Positions 43,256 through 51,820 of a DNA stretch of 64,000 bases are shown here, in pieces. Origin of the DNA: a bacterium (GTDB lineage Bacteria; Hinthialibacterota; Hinthialibacteria; OLB16); contig JAJVIK010000017.1 in the NCBI GenBank assembly GCA_022072055.1, positions 124,001-188,000 of the forward strand. Reading direction: 5' to 3'. Made by a program: the position numbers and the translations under genes. The notes beneath the pieces were generated by a model. It had not been told where the DNA came from. It did no database searches and worked only from the letters and a program-made list of their open reading frames with translations. The first letter of the stretch is position 1; each line of letters opens with the position of its first letter.

Positions 43256-44443
43256 TCACCTTTCCGGGGTGAACCGAAATCCGGTCAGCACAAATTCAGC
43301 ATCCGTTCCATTGGTGGGCGAGTGTCCGAGGTGCAGCCAATAATTGACACGGACTTTCTCGCGGTCCGGTTCGGGAACTTGCGCGCCGGTGTAGGTCTTT
43401 TCGTGGATCAACTGTTCCACGGGGGGCGCGGAGTCGAGGTGTTTCCCCAGATACGAGCGAAAGGTCACTGTCCCTGGGGCCCACTCCATGAAATGGGTCA
43501 TCTCGCTCGCCTCTTCGGATAGGGTCGCCAGGAAACGGTCGCAGCGCTCCGCGCCGCAGCCGGGGCACATGCCGCAGGGCTGGATCACAAACTGGGCGTT
43601 GTCGGGGTTTAGGGGGTCTCCCCAGCGGGTGAACTCGATATCGAGTTCCCGGTCTCCGGGAATCGGGGAGTCCATCTCATAGGTGAAGAGGCCCGCCACC
43701 AGGTTCGGATCCTGAACATCCAATCTCCCGCCGGTTCCAAACACATAAGTCCCATAACCCAGGCTCTCGGTGAGGACCACCTCGGTGCAATACCACTTCT
43801 CATCCCGCTGAGTGACAGTGAGGTGCAACCCTTCACTATCCACAAAGACATCCTGTTGGCGGTCGGAGAAATAGTTCGGCCCGGGCCCGGAAGGGGTGTC
43901 GCGACGCTTCACCCGCCAGTCCCTTCCATCGAAGCGGAGGATGCGCTCTCGATCCACATGGATAAAAGCCGCCGCCGAAAGCGGCGCGGGCCGCTCAAAG
44001 CAGGGAGCGCAGATCGGCGGGGAACTCTCCGAAGGGATCACAAACGCCAGGATTTCGGTCGCAAGTTCATCAATTCCCCCGGTGGTGATGTCGGCGGTCC
44101 AGGTTCCATCCGGCTGGATCGGGACTGTGGGCAGCTCCGCGCTGGGTTTGGACCACCACCCATCCCCGACCAGAATGTAGACCGCGACGACATGGGATGC
44201 GGGATCGGCCTGCTCGACCTTGCCCTGGAGGTCCTCGAACGAGCCGATTTCGGGGACCTGGGTGAACGAGATCTGAGCGGTAGGCTGGTTCACCGAACCC
44301 CAGGCGGCCTGCAACAGGACCAAGTCCTCCGGACCGATGGACCCATTTCCGTTCAGGTCCGCGCTGGGAGTGGGGTTTTGGGCAAGAGCGGTCCCCCAGA
44401 GGATGGGGACCATCACAACTCGAAGCATTCTCCCGACAGGCAT
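43256..44443 (-). CDS. Secreted GH16-like glucanase/lectin with N-terminal dockerin-like motif
   Basis: 395 aa; ATG at 44443 is preferred over 44464 because AAGGAG lies nine bases upstream of it. Signal peptide to LAQ. Residues 28-49 read ADLNGNGSIGPEDLVLLQAA, a dockerin-like calcium loop at the N-terminus. Next comes a beta domain with VAVYILVGDGWWSKP, then a concanavalin-like fold. GDRELDIEFTRWGDP resembles the GH16 E-x-D-x-x-E site, and the end is HLGHSPTNGTDAEFVLTGFR. Activity on a beta-glucan is possible but the catalytic motif is not perfect. Confidence 0.72.
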   Translation of the reverse strand: MPVGRMLRVVMVPILWGTALAQNPTPSADLNGNGSIGPEDLVLLQAAWGSVNQPTAQISFTQVPEIGSFEDLQGKVEQADPASHVVAVYILVGDGWWSKPSAELPTVPIQPDGTWTADITTGGIDELATEILAFVIPSESSPPICAPCFERPAPLSAAAFIHVDRERILRFDGRDWRVKRRDTPSGPGPNYFSDRQQDVFVDSEGLHLTVTQRDEKWYCTEVVLTESLGYGTYVFGTGGRLDVQDPNLVAGLFTYEMDSPIPGDRELDIEFTRWGDPLNPDNAQFVIQPCGMCPGCGAERCDRFLATLSEEASEMTHFMEWAPGTVTFRSYLGKHLDSAPPVEQLIHEKTYTGAQVPEPDREKVRVNYWLHLGHSPTNGTDAEFVLTGFRFTPER

Positions 44444-44492
44444 GCGCTGTTTCTCCTTCCTCATTCTGAGGCCTATCTCTATCGCGCGGGTG

Positions 44493-45494
44493 TCATCCGC
44501 CGCCGAAGCGGTATTCCTGTTCCGGCTTGAACCGATAATCCAGCACCGGCCATCCGAACGGAGGCCGCTCGCGAGGGAAATCCAGCCAGCGGGATGGGTC
44601 TGTTTGGAATGAAACGATCACATGGAGAGCGAGGGTCGCCAAGTTGGTGTTCGGATGGTAACGCAATTCGATCCCGAACGCGGGAATGGCGGGATACGGC
44701 TCCTCGTTCGGAAGCGGACCAAACGGAAGGACTCGAAACCAGGCGCGTTTCTCCAGCACTCCCTGTTCCTTGCCATCCCAAAGCGCCACCTCTTGGATGG
44801 TGTCGGCAAGGCCGGCGCCCGCCCAAGGTCGGCACCCGAAGCGGAAGCGGGATTCTCCCAGGTCGAGGATCCATCGCATCGCTTCCCCCTCGGTCTGATC
44901 GGTGGACTCCGGGACACTCTCCGGCGCGGCCTCCGAGGGGAGCAGCAGCCCGAGACGCGCCAGATAGGTCTCAATCTCGCCGGTCGAAACCACGGGACCG
45001 AGAGAGATCTCGTTGGCGTCCTGGTGCCAGCTCCCCTTCCTGTCGAAGATCGAGAGTTCGCCCTCGCGACGGTTCCAAACCCGATAGAGTCCCAGATCGG
45101 CGGCGCGCTGATGCAATTCCGAGCGGTCCTCCACCAGTGAAAACGCCCCGCCAAAGACCACCCGGGCTTTCCGCTCCACCACGTGGGCGAGGGTCTCGAT
45201 GCTCGCGCCCGATAGACGCGCCTCGGCGAACAGAGCCGCGGTTTCCTGGAGGAGCTGTTCCCCTTGCTCATAGCTTGCCGAGGTGGTCCCGCCTTGAACA
45301 TCATAGCGACTGGTCTTCAGTTCAAGCTCAAAGCGAGCCAGGGCCTCGCGCTGTTTGGCGAGACAGGCGAGCCAGGGAGCGGGGGGAAGGGTCTTCTCCG
45401 CGCGCGCCGGGCACGCCACAATCAAGAGCAAGCAAGCCGGGGGCAGAATCCGCCCCAAGCGCGCCCAGAAGCCAAATCGTGGGAGGAACCTCAT
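44493..45494 (-). CDS. Hypothetical secreted protein
   Basis: 333 aa from the ATG at 45494. The N-terminus has a Sec signal (LGRILPPACLLLIVACPARA/E), with a possible lipobox-like VACPA that is not canonical. The mature part is mixed alpha/beta (CLAKQREALARFELELKTSR, WILDLGESRFRFGCRPWAGA, FGIELRYHPNTNLATLALHV). I do not recognise a family. The start is head-to-head with the DUF2330-like gene: the two start codons are separated by one base. In-frame ATG at 45533 is an alternative without ribosome binding site. Confidence 0.6.
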   Translation of the reverse strand: MRFLPRFGFWARLGRILPPACLLLIVACPARAEKTLPPAPWLACLAKQREALARFELELKTSRYDVQGGTTSASYEQGEQLLQETAALFAEARLSGASIETLAHVVERKARVVFGGAFSLVEDRSELHQRAADLGLYRVWNRREGELSIFDRKGSWHQDANEISLGPVVSTGEIETYLARLGLLLPSEAAPESVPESTDQTEGEAMRWILDLGESRFRFGCRPWAGAGLADTIQEVALWDGKEQGVLEKRAWFRVLPFGPLPNEEPYPAIPAFGIELRYHPNTNLATLALHVIVSFQTDPSRWLDFPRERPPFGWPVLDYRFKPEQEYRFGGG

Positions 45495-45495
45495 C

Positions 45496-46623
45496 TTGTT
45501 TCCACTCTCAATCCTGCTCTCCAAAAACTCCATCCGACACGTTTCGCGCGCGGTTGCGCGGGCAGTGACGGCGCTCGCCTTGTGCGTGGGAGGAGTGGCC
45601 ACGGCCCAGATCCTCACCCCCCAAGGCTATCCCGGCCAGTGCCGGTTGGCGCACCAGGAGGCTCTGGCGATCCAGCATGATGGCAAACAGTCCCTGGTGC
45701 TGGAAGCTCGCTACGAGTTTGTGACCCCCCAACGTCCGAGGACCACGCAAGCTTACCGCGCGCGCGCCCCGCGCGAACCGCAAGTGGAGCTCCAACCCCC
45801 CGACAAGCTGGTGTGGGTGCTGCCGGTTCCGCCCGGCTGCGCCAGCCTGGATGCCCCCAGCGACACGCTCTTCGAGGAGCTCTACGACTGGCTCCATCCC
45901 TCGATCAAGGCCAACTATGGTCTTCGCACCGGGCGCCCCACCGCGTTCAGCCGTTTCGGCGGAAGCCTCTTCAGCCCGGCGGCAGCGGCGGCCCCGCGCG
46001 GGCATGCTCCGGCGTGGATGGTGTTCCCCACCAGCGGCGAGGCCGCGCTGACCTCCCTGGTGGAGTGGTGTTCATCCAACGGGATGCAGGGATTGGACAC
46101 GGAGAGCGCGCGGGATTACGCCCGGCGCGGCTGGACCTTCGCCATTGGGACTGTCGAAACGCCCGGGCTTTCAGGGACACTGGGTCCCACGCATCTGGTG
46201 TTTCCGACTCCGGAGATTGTCTTCCCGCTCCGCTTTCAGGCGCGCGCGGGGACTCAGGATTTCACCTTTTACGCGGTCACCGCCAAGGACCTTTCCACTC
46301 GCGGACTGTACACCCTGCGCCTGAGTCCGCTCCGAGGGATCACCCGCCTTTCGCGCGAGGGCCAATCGCGCGGGTATGTGACCCTGGCGAGCCTTGCGGT
46401 TCCCGGCGCGCTCCAGGCGCATCTGGACTCGGTGCGGAGTGGGGGGCTTCCCGGCTTGCCCGCCGACAGCATTCGCCTGTACGCCTGGAAGGCCGGTTCA
46501 ATTCCCACTCCGAGCCGCCGGACCTCGACCCCCGCCCCTGACCTGGTCATCCCGGAGAAGGTCGCGCCCGCGCCACGGGCCGGCGCCGCACCCCGCTCCA
46601 CCGGGACCTATCGAAGACGTTAG
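45496..46623 (+). CDS. Secreted DUF2330-like protein
   Basis: 375 aa from a TTG at 45496 with GGGAGGA ten bases upstream. Signal peptide ends near LCVGGVATAQ. DGKQSLVLEARYEFVTPQRP, DKLVWVLPVPPGCASLDAPS and TLFEELYDWLHP match DUF2330 (predicted periplasmic proteins with the V-W-V-L-P-V-P motif). The C-terminal 60 residues are Pro/Arg-rich. Its ribosome binding site lies inside the opposite gene's coding start, so the two promoters must lie inside each other's genes. dus follows after 11 nt. Confidence 0.72.
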   Translation: MFPLSILLSKNSIRHVSRAVARAVTALALCVGGVATAQILTPQGYPGQCRLAHQEALAIQHDGKQSLVLEARYEFVTPQRPRTTQAYRARAPREPQVELQPPDKLVWVLPVPPGCASLDAPSDTLFEELYDWLHPSIKANYGLRTGRPTAFSRFGGSLFSPAAAAAPRGHAPAWMVFPTSGEAALTSLVEWCSSNGMQGLDTESARDYARRGWTFAIGTVETPGLSGTLGPTHLVFPTPEIVFPLRFQARAGTQDFTFYAVTAKDLSTRGLYTLRLSPLRGITRLSREGQSRGYVTLASLAVPGALQAHLDSVRSGGLPGLPADSIRLYAWKAGSIPTPSRRTSTPAPDLVIPEKVAPAPRAGAAPRSTGTYRRR

Positions 46624-46634
46624 AACCCACCCCC

Positions 46635-47630
46635 ATGAGTGTTCCCTCCGCCAATGTGTTCGAGGACCTGCGCCGGCAGTCGCCGGTGGTCCTCGCGCCT
46701 CTTTCGGGCATCACGGATGCCGCCTTTCGCGAGGTCTGCCGCCGTTCGGGGTGCCGCTTTGTGTACGCCGAGATGACCAGCTCCGAGGCGCTCGCGCGCG
46801 GGAACGACAAGGCCCAGGGGCGGATTCGTGGGCTGGATGCCCCGATCCCGACCGTGGCGCAGCTTTTGGGGAATAGTCCGGAGGTGATGGCCGAGGCCGC
46901 CGAGATGTGTGTGGAGATGGGCGCGGACGCGGTGGACATCAACCTGGGTTGCCCCGCGCGACAGATTGTCCGCGGCGGCGGAGGCTCCGCCCTGATGCGC
47001 GAGCCGGAAACGGTCGCCGCCTTGGTCCACGCGATGACCGCGCGCATCTCCAAACCGGTCAGTGTTAAAATGCGCGCCGGCTGGGATGACAACTGCCGCA
47101 ACGCGGTCGATATCGCGCGCATTGCCGAAGGCGAGGGGGCGAAAGCCATCACGGTTCATCCCCGAACGCGCGCGCAAGCTTTCAAAGGCGCCGCCAACTG
47201 GGAGGTCATCGCGCGTGTCAAGGAGGCGGTTTCGGTCCCGGTGATCGGCAACGGCGATGTGAGGACCCGCGAGGACATGCTGCGGATGCTGGAGTCCACC
47301 CGCTGCGATGCGGTGATGGTGGGGCGCTCGGCGCTTGGGCAACCCTGGATCTTCCGGAAGCTCGAAGACCCCACGTTCATCGATCCGGATTACGAAACCC
47401 GGATTGAGGTTGCGATCGAGCATCTGCGCCTGCTCGGGCAGGACAAGGGCGACCATCGCGGCGCGGTGGAGTTCCGCAAACACCTTGCCTGCTATCTCAA
47501 GTCGATGCCGGACAACAAGTTTGTGCGCGAGAAGATGAATCGGATGGATTCGGTCGAGGAAGTGGTGAGCGTGCTGCGGGAGTACGCCGAGGGTATCCTC
47601 GCGCGCAAACGTCCGATGGCCGCGAGCTGA
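46635..47630 (+). CDS. dus: tRNA-dihydrouridine synthase
   Basis: 331 aa. FMN enzyme that reduces uridine in the tRNA D-loop using NADPH. VVLAPLSGITDAAFR is the start, and the catalytic Cys lies in DINLGCPARQIVRGGGGSAL. VSVKMRAGW, ITVHPRTRAQ, PVIGNGDV and DAVMVGRSALGQPWIF complete the DusB-type set. Full length. Plus-strand, following the DUF2330-like gene by 11 nt. Confidence 0.95.
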   Translation: MSVPSANVFEDLRRQSPVVLAPLSGITDAAFREVCRRSGCRFVYAEMTSSEALARGNDKAQGRIRGLDAPIPTVAQLLGNSPEVMAEAAEMCVEMGADAVDINLGCPARQIVRGGGGSALMREPETVAALVHAMTARISKPVSVKMRAGWDDNCRNAVDIARIAEGEGAKAITVHPRTRAQAFKGAANWEVIARVKEAVSVPVIGNGDVRTREDMLRMLESTRCDAVMVGRSALGQPWIFRKLEDPTFIDPDYETRIEVAIEHLRLLGQDKGDHRGAVEFRKHLACYLKSMPDNKFVREKMNRMDSVEEVVSVLREYAEGILARKRPMAAS

Positions 47631-47693
47631 GGGCTCCCGCTCGCCCATGAGTTGCACTCCCCCAAGGGCTTGTTGCCATGGAGCGGTCCGCGT

Positions 47694-47720
47694 TCGAGGC
47701 GGAGTTCAACTCCGCCTCGA
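47694..47720. terminator. Long perfect hairpin between convergent genes
   Basis: A 12-bp perfect stem with a three-base loop: TCGAGGCGGAGT-TCA-ACTCCGCCTCGA. It sits between the dus stop (47630) and the GT39 stop (47749). There is no T-run; a run of six A lies at 47741-47746. It may terminate both transcripts. Confidence 0.55.
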
Positions 47721-47748
47721 GCAGTGAGAGGCAAACGGAAAAAACGCC

Positions 47749-49275
47749 CTACTTCTCCGAGCGGTAGAGTCGCCACGCGGAGAGCATCTCCTCGTTCTCC
47801 GGCGCGGGCGAAAGCTCTTTCCACCACGGCGGGCGACGGATTTCTCCGGGCCGGATCAGAAACAGCTTGCAGTCGGAATAGGCCAATGGATTGAGGGGCG
47901 TTCCGGTCTTCTCAAAGCGATAGCCGCCAAGCGGTTTCCCGGACTGGATGTCGGTGGGGTCCGGCAGGGTGACAAACTCGACCATCGCCTCCGGAAACTC
48001 GATCAGCCCTGAAACCGCGCAGACCTCCCCCTCCTTGCGGTTGGCCTCCACGCTCCGGATCGCCTCCAAATACCCGGCCTCCCAATACGGGGCTGACTTC
48101 TCGGCATAGACCGTGCGGAAGAGATAGAGACTCACGCACGCCTGGATTCCCCACGCCGCGATCAGAGCGGCGGCCACGACTTGCTTCGGGAGATTCGGAG
48201 CGCACTTGGCGGCCTCGGCGAGAGCGATCCCCCCCAGCAGGGCGAAGGCCGGAACGATCATGAGGGTCCGGAGGGAGTGCGGGAGACCCTCCTGGGTGAT
48301 CGAGCCGGGCAGCGGAGAAAGCAGCAGCCACGCGAGGAGCATTCCCCGCCACGCGCCCTTTGTCTTCCACAGCGCGTAGACCCCCGCCAGGCAAGCCAGC
48401 CCCTCCAAGGGAGCCAGCTGCCCTTGCCCGCTCACATGGTGGCGTGGATTCGCATCCCCCGACCACAGCAAGTACAGCGGGTTCCAATGCAGGAGGTAGT
48501 TCTTGAGGAGGAGAAGCGGGGTGAGCGTCTCCTGGCCGGAAATGGTTTCAAGGCGCGCGCGGGCGAGCTCCCAGTCACGGAGGATCGCCACGACAAAGGG
48601 GGAGATCAGCAGCAGGGTTCCCATTCCAATCCCGAACACCACGAGCGCTTGCCGAGAGCGCCAACCCTCTCGAAAAAGGGACAGGAAAATCAGTGTGAAC
48701 AGCAACGCCGGGACAAAGACCCGCGCGGGTTCATAGGCGATCCACGAGAGCGCCCAGAAAACAGCCGAGGGAATCGCCCACCTCCAGCACGGGCTTTGTC
48801 CGCCTTCCAGCGCGCGCCAAGTAAGCCAGAGCGCGAGCGGAATAAAGGCGGTCATCAGGATGCCCTGATTGGCCCAGCGGCTGAACAGCAGGTGCCAAGG
48901 AGAGACCGCGAGCAGCGCGGCGGCCCACAGCCCCGCGTTCCGGCTCACCCAGTCCCGGCCGAGAAGGTACACCCCCCAGCAAGCCAGAGTCCCCGCCAGC
49001 GCCGCCGATAGACGCGCGGCAAACACGCTCATCCCCAGGGTTCCCAAGATCGGAAGCGAGAGCCAGTGATAGATCGGGGTGGTGTAGGCGTTGAACTCCT
49101 TGATCTGCAGCGGCCAGTCGCGACCGGTGAGGTCTTTCCCGGTCTTCAGGAGCGAGTAGGTCGAATAAGCCTTGCGCGCCTCATCCCGGAAGAAGCCGGG
49201 CGGGTTGGATTCAAGCCCAATCAGCCGGAGAAGGAGGGCCAGGAGGAGGATCGCGAGAAGGGCCCAGGGGCGCAT
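47749..49275 (-). CDS. GT39/ArnT-like membrane glycosyltransferase
   Basis: 508 aa, with about ten or more membrane helices over the first 380 residues. GLESNPPGFFRDEARKAYST early has the D-E acid pair of GT-C glycosyltransferases, and WHLLFSRWANQGILMTAFIP and GSITQEGLPHSLRTLMIVPA are typical of the PMT/ArnT group. It transfers a sugar from a lipid-phosphate donor in the periplasm; acceptor unknown. The C-terminal 110 residues are a soluble periplasmic tail. The start is 6 nt after the stop of the PDZ gene, so it is the second gene of an operon. Confidence 0.9.
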   Translation of the reverse strand: MRPWALLAILLLALLLRLIGLESNPPGFFRDEARKAYSTYSLLKTGKDLTGRDWPLQIKEFNAYTTPIYHWLSLPILGTLGMSVFAARLSAALAGTLACWGVYLLGRDWVSRNAGLWAAALLAVSPWHLLFSRWANQGILMTAFIPLALWLTWRALEGGQSPCWRWAIPSAVFWALSWIAYEPARVFVPALLFTLIFLSLFREGWRSRQALVVFGIGMGTLLLISPFVVAILRDWELARARLETISGQETLTPLLLLKNYLLHWNPLYLLWSGDANPRHHVSGQGQLAPLEGLACLAGVYALWKTKGAWRGMLLAWLLLSPLPGSITQEGLPHSLRTLMIVPAFALLGGIALAEAAKCAPNLPKQVVAAALIAAWGIQACVSLYLFRTVYAEKSAPYWEAGYLEAIRSVEANRKEGEVCAVSGLIEFPEAMVEFVTLPDPTDIQSGKPLGGYRFEKTGTPLNPLAYSDCKLFLIRPGEIRRPPWWKELSPAPENEEMLSAWRLYRSEK

Positions 49276-49281
49276 GAGGGG

Positions 49282-50211
49282 TCAATCATACCCGATCGCG
49301 CGCAGAGCCTCCACCGATTCGAGCATGATTTCGAACACATCCTGATTCTTCTCCAGGCGCGCGCGCTCCTCCGGGGAAAGGTTGGGATCGATTTCACGCG
49401 CGGGTCTCGTACCCGGAGAGGCGATCCGCGCGGCGGCCTCGAACCGAATCTTCTTCGGCTCCCCATTCTCGACCACCGAAAGGGTCACCTGCTCCCCGAC
49501 TTGGATCCCCGAGATCATGCCGCGGAAGTCGGCGGCGGAGTAGATTTCGCGGTCGTTGATGGCGACCAGCTCCTGTCCTTCGCGAATCCCGGCTGAAAAG
49601 GCGTTGGACTCCTCATCCACGCGGCTGATCCGAATGCTGGGGATCTCAATCCCATTTTCATCGAGGAGGAGGGTCTCCTCCACCGCGAGCCCCAAACGCG
49701 CCTTGGGCAGGTCCCCCAAGGTCTCCACGAGTCCAAGGGGAGTGGGAGCCTCGCGGTTGGTCGCCACCTCATAGGCATACCCGGAAACCATGTCGGTGAT
49801 GCGTGTCGGCTCCCGAATGGCCGAGGTGGCCACATACATCGGCTGGATGCCAAGGTTGCCATGCGCGCTGAAGAGGCCCTTCTTCCCCGCCCCTCCATGC
49901 CATTCCAGGACAAAGGGGCCGAAGGCCACCAACGCCCGACCGCGAATCTGGCGCACCTCCATGGTCCCGCCGCGAACATCGGGAGTGGCCAGGCTCTTGG
50001 CTTTCTCCGCCGGGAGGAGCCAGCGGTACACCAGACGATCCTTCTTGGGTTCGATGATCTCCACCCGCAGGGCCCCATACTGGGTCCCCTTCTCATCCCG
50101 AACCAGGAGGACTTCACCTTGGGAGACCACCTTGGTGACCGCCCATAGAGGCGCCCCGGAGGTCAGGGCGATCAAACCCAAGAGGATGGGAAGCGAGAAT
50201 CGGATGGACAT
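49282..50211 (-). CDS. Secreted PDZ-domain protein
   Basis: 309 aa from the ATG at 50211 (AAGGAG upstream). Sec signal ending APLWA. The first 180 residues are beta-rich and unassigned (SQGEVLLVRDEKGTQYGALR, GRALVAFGPFVLEWHGGAGK). Residues about 190-270 are a PDZ domain (IRISRVDEESNAFSAGIREG, QELVAINDREIYSAADFRG). The C-terminus is helical and acidic. It lacks a protease triad. Probably periplasmic with an adaptor or sensing role. Confidence 0.8.
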   Translation of the reverse strand: MSIRFSLPILLGLIALTSGAPLWAVTKVVSQGEVLLVRDEKGTQYGALRVEIIEPKKDRLVYRWLLPAEKAKSLATPDVRGGTMEVRQIRGRALVAFGPFVLEWHGGAGKKGLFSAHGNLGIQPMYVATSAIREPTRITDMVSGYAYEVATNREAPTPLGLVETLGDLPKARLGLAVEETLLLDENGIEIPSIRISRVDEESNAFSAGIREGQELVAINDREIYSAADFRGMISGIQVGEQVTLSVVENGEPKKIRFEAAARIASPGTRPAREIDPNLSPEERARLEKNQDVFEIMLESVEALRAIGYD

Positions 50212-50243
50212 GGGCCGCTCCTTCGATCCGGAATGCGCCCACT

Positions 50244-50280
50244 CCTCCCTCTCCCTCGTGGGAGAGGGTTGGGGTGAGGG
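50244..50280. repeat. REP-like palindrome (CCCTCTCCC family)
   Basis: CCCTCTCCC (50248-50256), TCGT, GGGAGAGGG (50261-50269... including the first G of the right arm), then TTGGGGTGAGGG. The right part is the widespread GAGAGGGTTGGGGTGAGGG sequence found in intergenic repeats of many bacteria. Located between the Gfo/Idh stop (50297, minus strand) and the PDZ gene start, so it lies inside the putative shared transcript. Confidence 0.65.
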
Positions 50281-50296
50281 GGATCTCCCCTTAAAT

Positions 50297-51340
50297 CTAT
50301 CGCAAAACCACCCGCTTGCCAGTTCGCGCCGATTCCTGCTCCGCGAGACACAGGGCCAGGGAGGCTTGTCCCGCCGCGCCCAGCAAGTTGCCCGGCTGGA
50401 CCCCTTCCGCAAGAGGTTGGATCACGGCTTTGATTTCGGCCACGAAACCATCCTCGGTCGGGAGTTTCGGCTCGACCTTACCGCCCTTGTGATCGAGCAG
50501 GGTCAAGGGACGGTCGCTGGAGTTGTAGAGGATGGTCCCCTTCTCAAAGTAAGCCTCGAAGGATTGCTCGAAGGGCAGGCCCTGAGCCGCGATCCAGCCC
50601 CCTTCCGAGGTCACCGCCGGGCCATTGCGCCCGAAATCGTACTGCGTGGTGATGTAGTCGAAGGTTCCCGCGCGGGCGGGCACCCCGCGCGAGTCCACCG
50701 CTTTGGGTTTGCCGAGGAGGTGCAGGACATAGTCGGCGTCGTGGATGTGCAGGTCGATCACCGCGCCGCCGCTCTTCTTGGGATCGTTGAACCAGTTCAG
50801 CCCTCCGGTGGGCCAGTTTGGACGGGCGATGATGCGCCTGAAGCGCGCGGCCAGGAGTTTCCCAAGCCGCCCGGAGGAGCAGACTTGTTTGAGGTAACGG
50901 TATTGGGGGAAGTAGCGCAGGACATGCCCAACAAAGAGGTGACGCTTGGCCTTTTTCGCGGCTTGGAGCATCGAATCGGCATCCGCAAGGGAGAGCGCGA
51001 TCGGTTTCTCAAGCAGCACATGCTTGCCGGCTTGGAGGCAGGTGATGGCCGCTTTGGCGTGCGCGGGGGTGGGGAGACAGATGTCGATGAGGTCGAGGTC
51101 GGGGTCGCGGGCCATGTCGGCGTAGTCGGCGTAGACTCGGAGTTTGCTCACATCCACTTGGCCGCCCCCGGATCCGAAGTTCCCTCGGACCCCGGACCAG
51201 TCCCCGGTTCGTTTGATCGGGTCCTCTTCGGCGATGGCCTCAACCTTCGCGCCGCGAATCGCCTTGTAGGCGTTGAAGTGAGTCACCCCCATGAAGCCGA
51301 TGCCGGCCAATCCCACCCGAATCTTCGCTCCGCTCGGCAC
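50297..51340 (-). CDS. Gfo/Idh/MocA-family oxidoreductase
   Basis: 347 aa from a GTG at 51340, chosen because AAAGGAG is seven bases upstream and the Rossmann fold begins at once (IRVGLAGIGFMGVTHFNAY). NAD(P)-dependent dehydrogenase of sugars or inositols. The E-K-P motif is in LLEKPIALSLADAD and the catalytic His in DLHIHDADYVLHLLG. The second domain is the beta-sheet GFO_IDH_C. Substrate unknown; neighbours involved in sugar handling fit a sugar role. Confidence 0.93.
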   Translation of the reverse strand: MPSGAKIRVGLAGIGFMGVTHFNAYKAIRGAKVEAIAEEDPIKRTGDWSGVRGNFGSGGGQVDVSKLRVYADYADMARDPDLDLIDICLPTPAHAKAAITCLQAGKHVLLEKPIALSLADADSMLQAAKKAKRHLFVGHVLRYFPQYRYLKQVCSSGRLGKLLAARFRRIIARPNWPTGGLNWFNDPKKSGGAVIDLHIHDADYVLHLLGKPKAVDSRGVPARAGTFDYITTQYDFGRNGPAVTSEGGWIAAQGLPFEQSFEAYFEKGTILYNSSDRPLTLLDHKGGKVEPKLPTEDGFVAEIKAVIQPLAEGVQPGNLLGAAGQASLALCLAEQESARTGKRVVLR

Positions 51341-51495
51341 GGTTGTTCTCCTTTCGGCGCTGCCCGGAAGAATGATCGGTCCCTGTCTCAAGACCGGAGA
51401 GACAGTACAACGCGCCCGCCGGGGCGGGAAGGGTAAGCCCCGAATGTGGGCTGCTCAACCGACCTCTCGTTTGTTACAATGGCAACGAGGCGACC

Positions 51496-51804
51496 ATGCT
51501 CAAGGACATCCAGGATAAGCGTGAGAGAATGGCGGAGATCTGCGCTCGGCGTGGAGTCAAACGACTGCGTTTGTTTGGTTCGGCAAACGGTGAGTCTTTT
51601 GACCCCAGCACAAGCGACCTCGACTTCCTCGTGGCTTTCGAGCCTTTGGGACTGGGGACAAGCGCGGATGCATTTTTCGGACTGAAAGAGGACCTTGAGG
51701 CCCTCTTTGGGAGACAGGTGGATTTGGTCATGGAGTCCGCCATCAGGAATCGCTATTTCAAGAAGTCCGCGGACTCCTCGGCCATTCTCCTCTATGCGGC
51801 TTGA
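51496..51804 (+). CDS. MNT-type minimal nucleotidyltransferase (orphan)
   Basis: 102 aa. LRLFGSANGESFDPSTSDLD is the polymerase-beta superfamily motif: Gly28-Ser29 and the Asp41/Asp43 pair of SDLDFLV; the third acidic residue is likely Asp75 of VDLVME. In MNT/HEPN systems this protein AMPylates and silences a HEPN RNase. Here no HEPN gene flanks it: upstream is Gfo/Idh and downstream the opposite-strand pseudopilin, 16 nt away. It may be a leftover of a pair or have another role. Confidence 0.82.
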   Translation: MLKDIQDKRERMAEICARRGVKRLRLFGSANGESFDPSTSDLDFLVAFEPLGLGTSADAFFGLKEDLEALFGRQVDLVMESAIRNRYFKKSADSSAILLYAA

Positions 51805-51820
51805 AACGAGAAAGCTCCTC

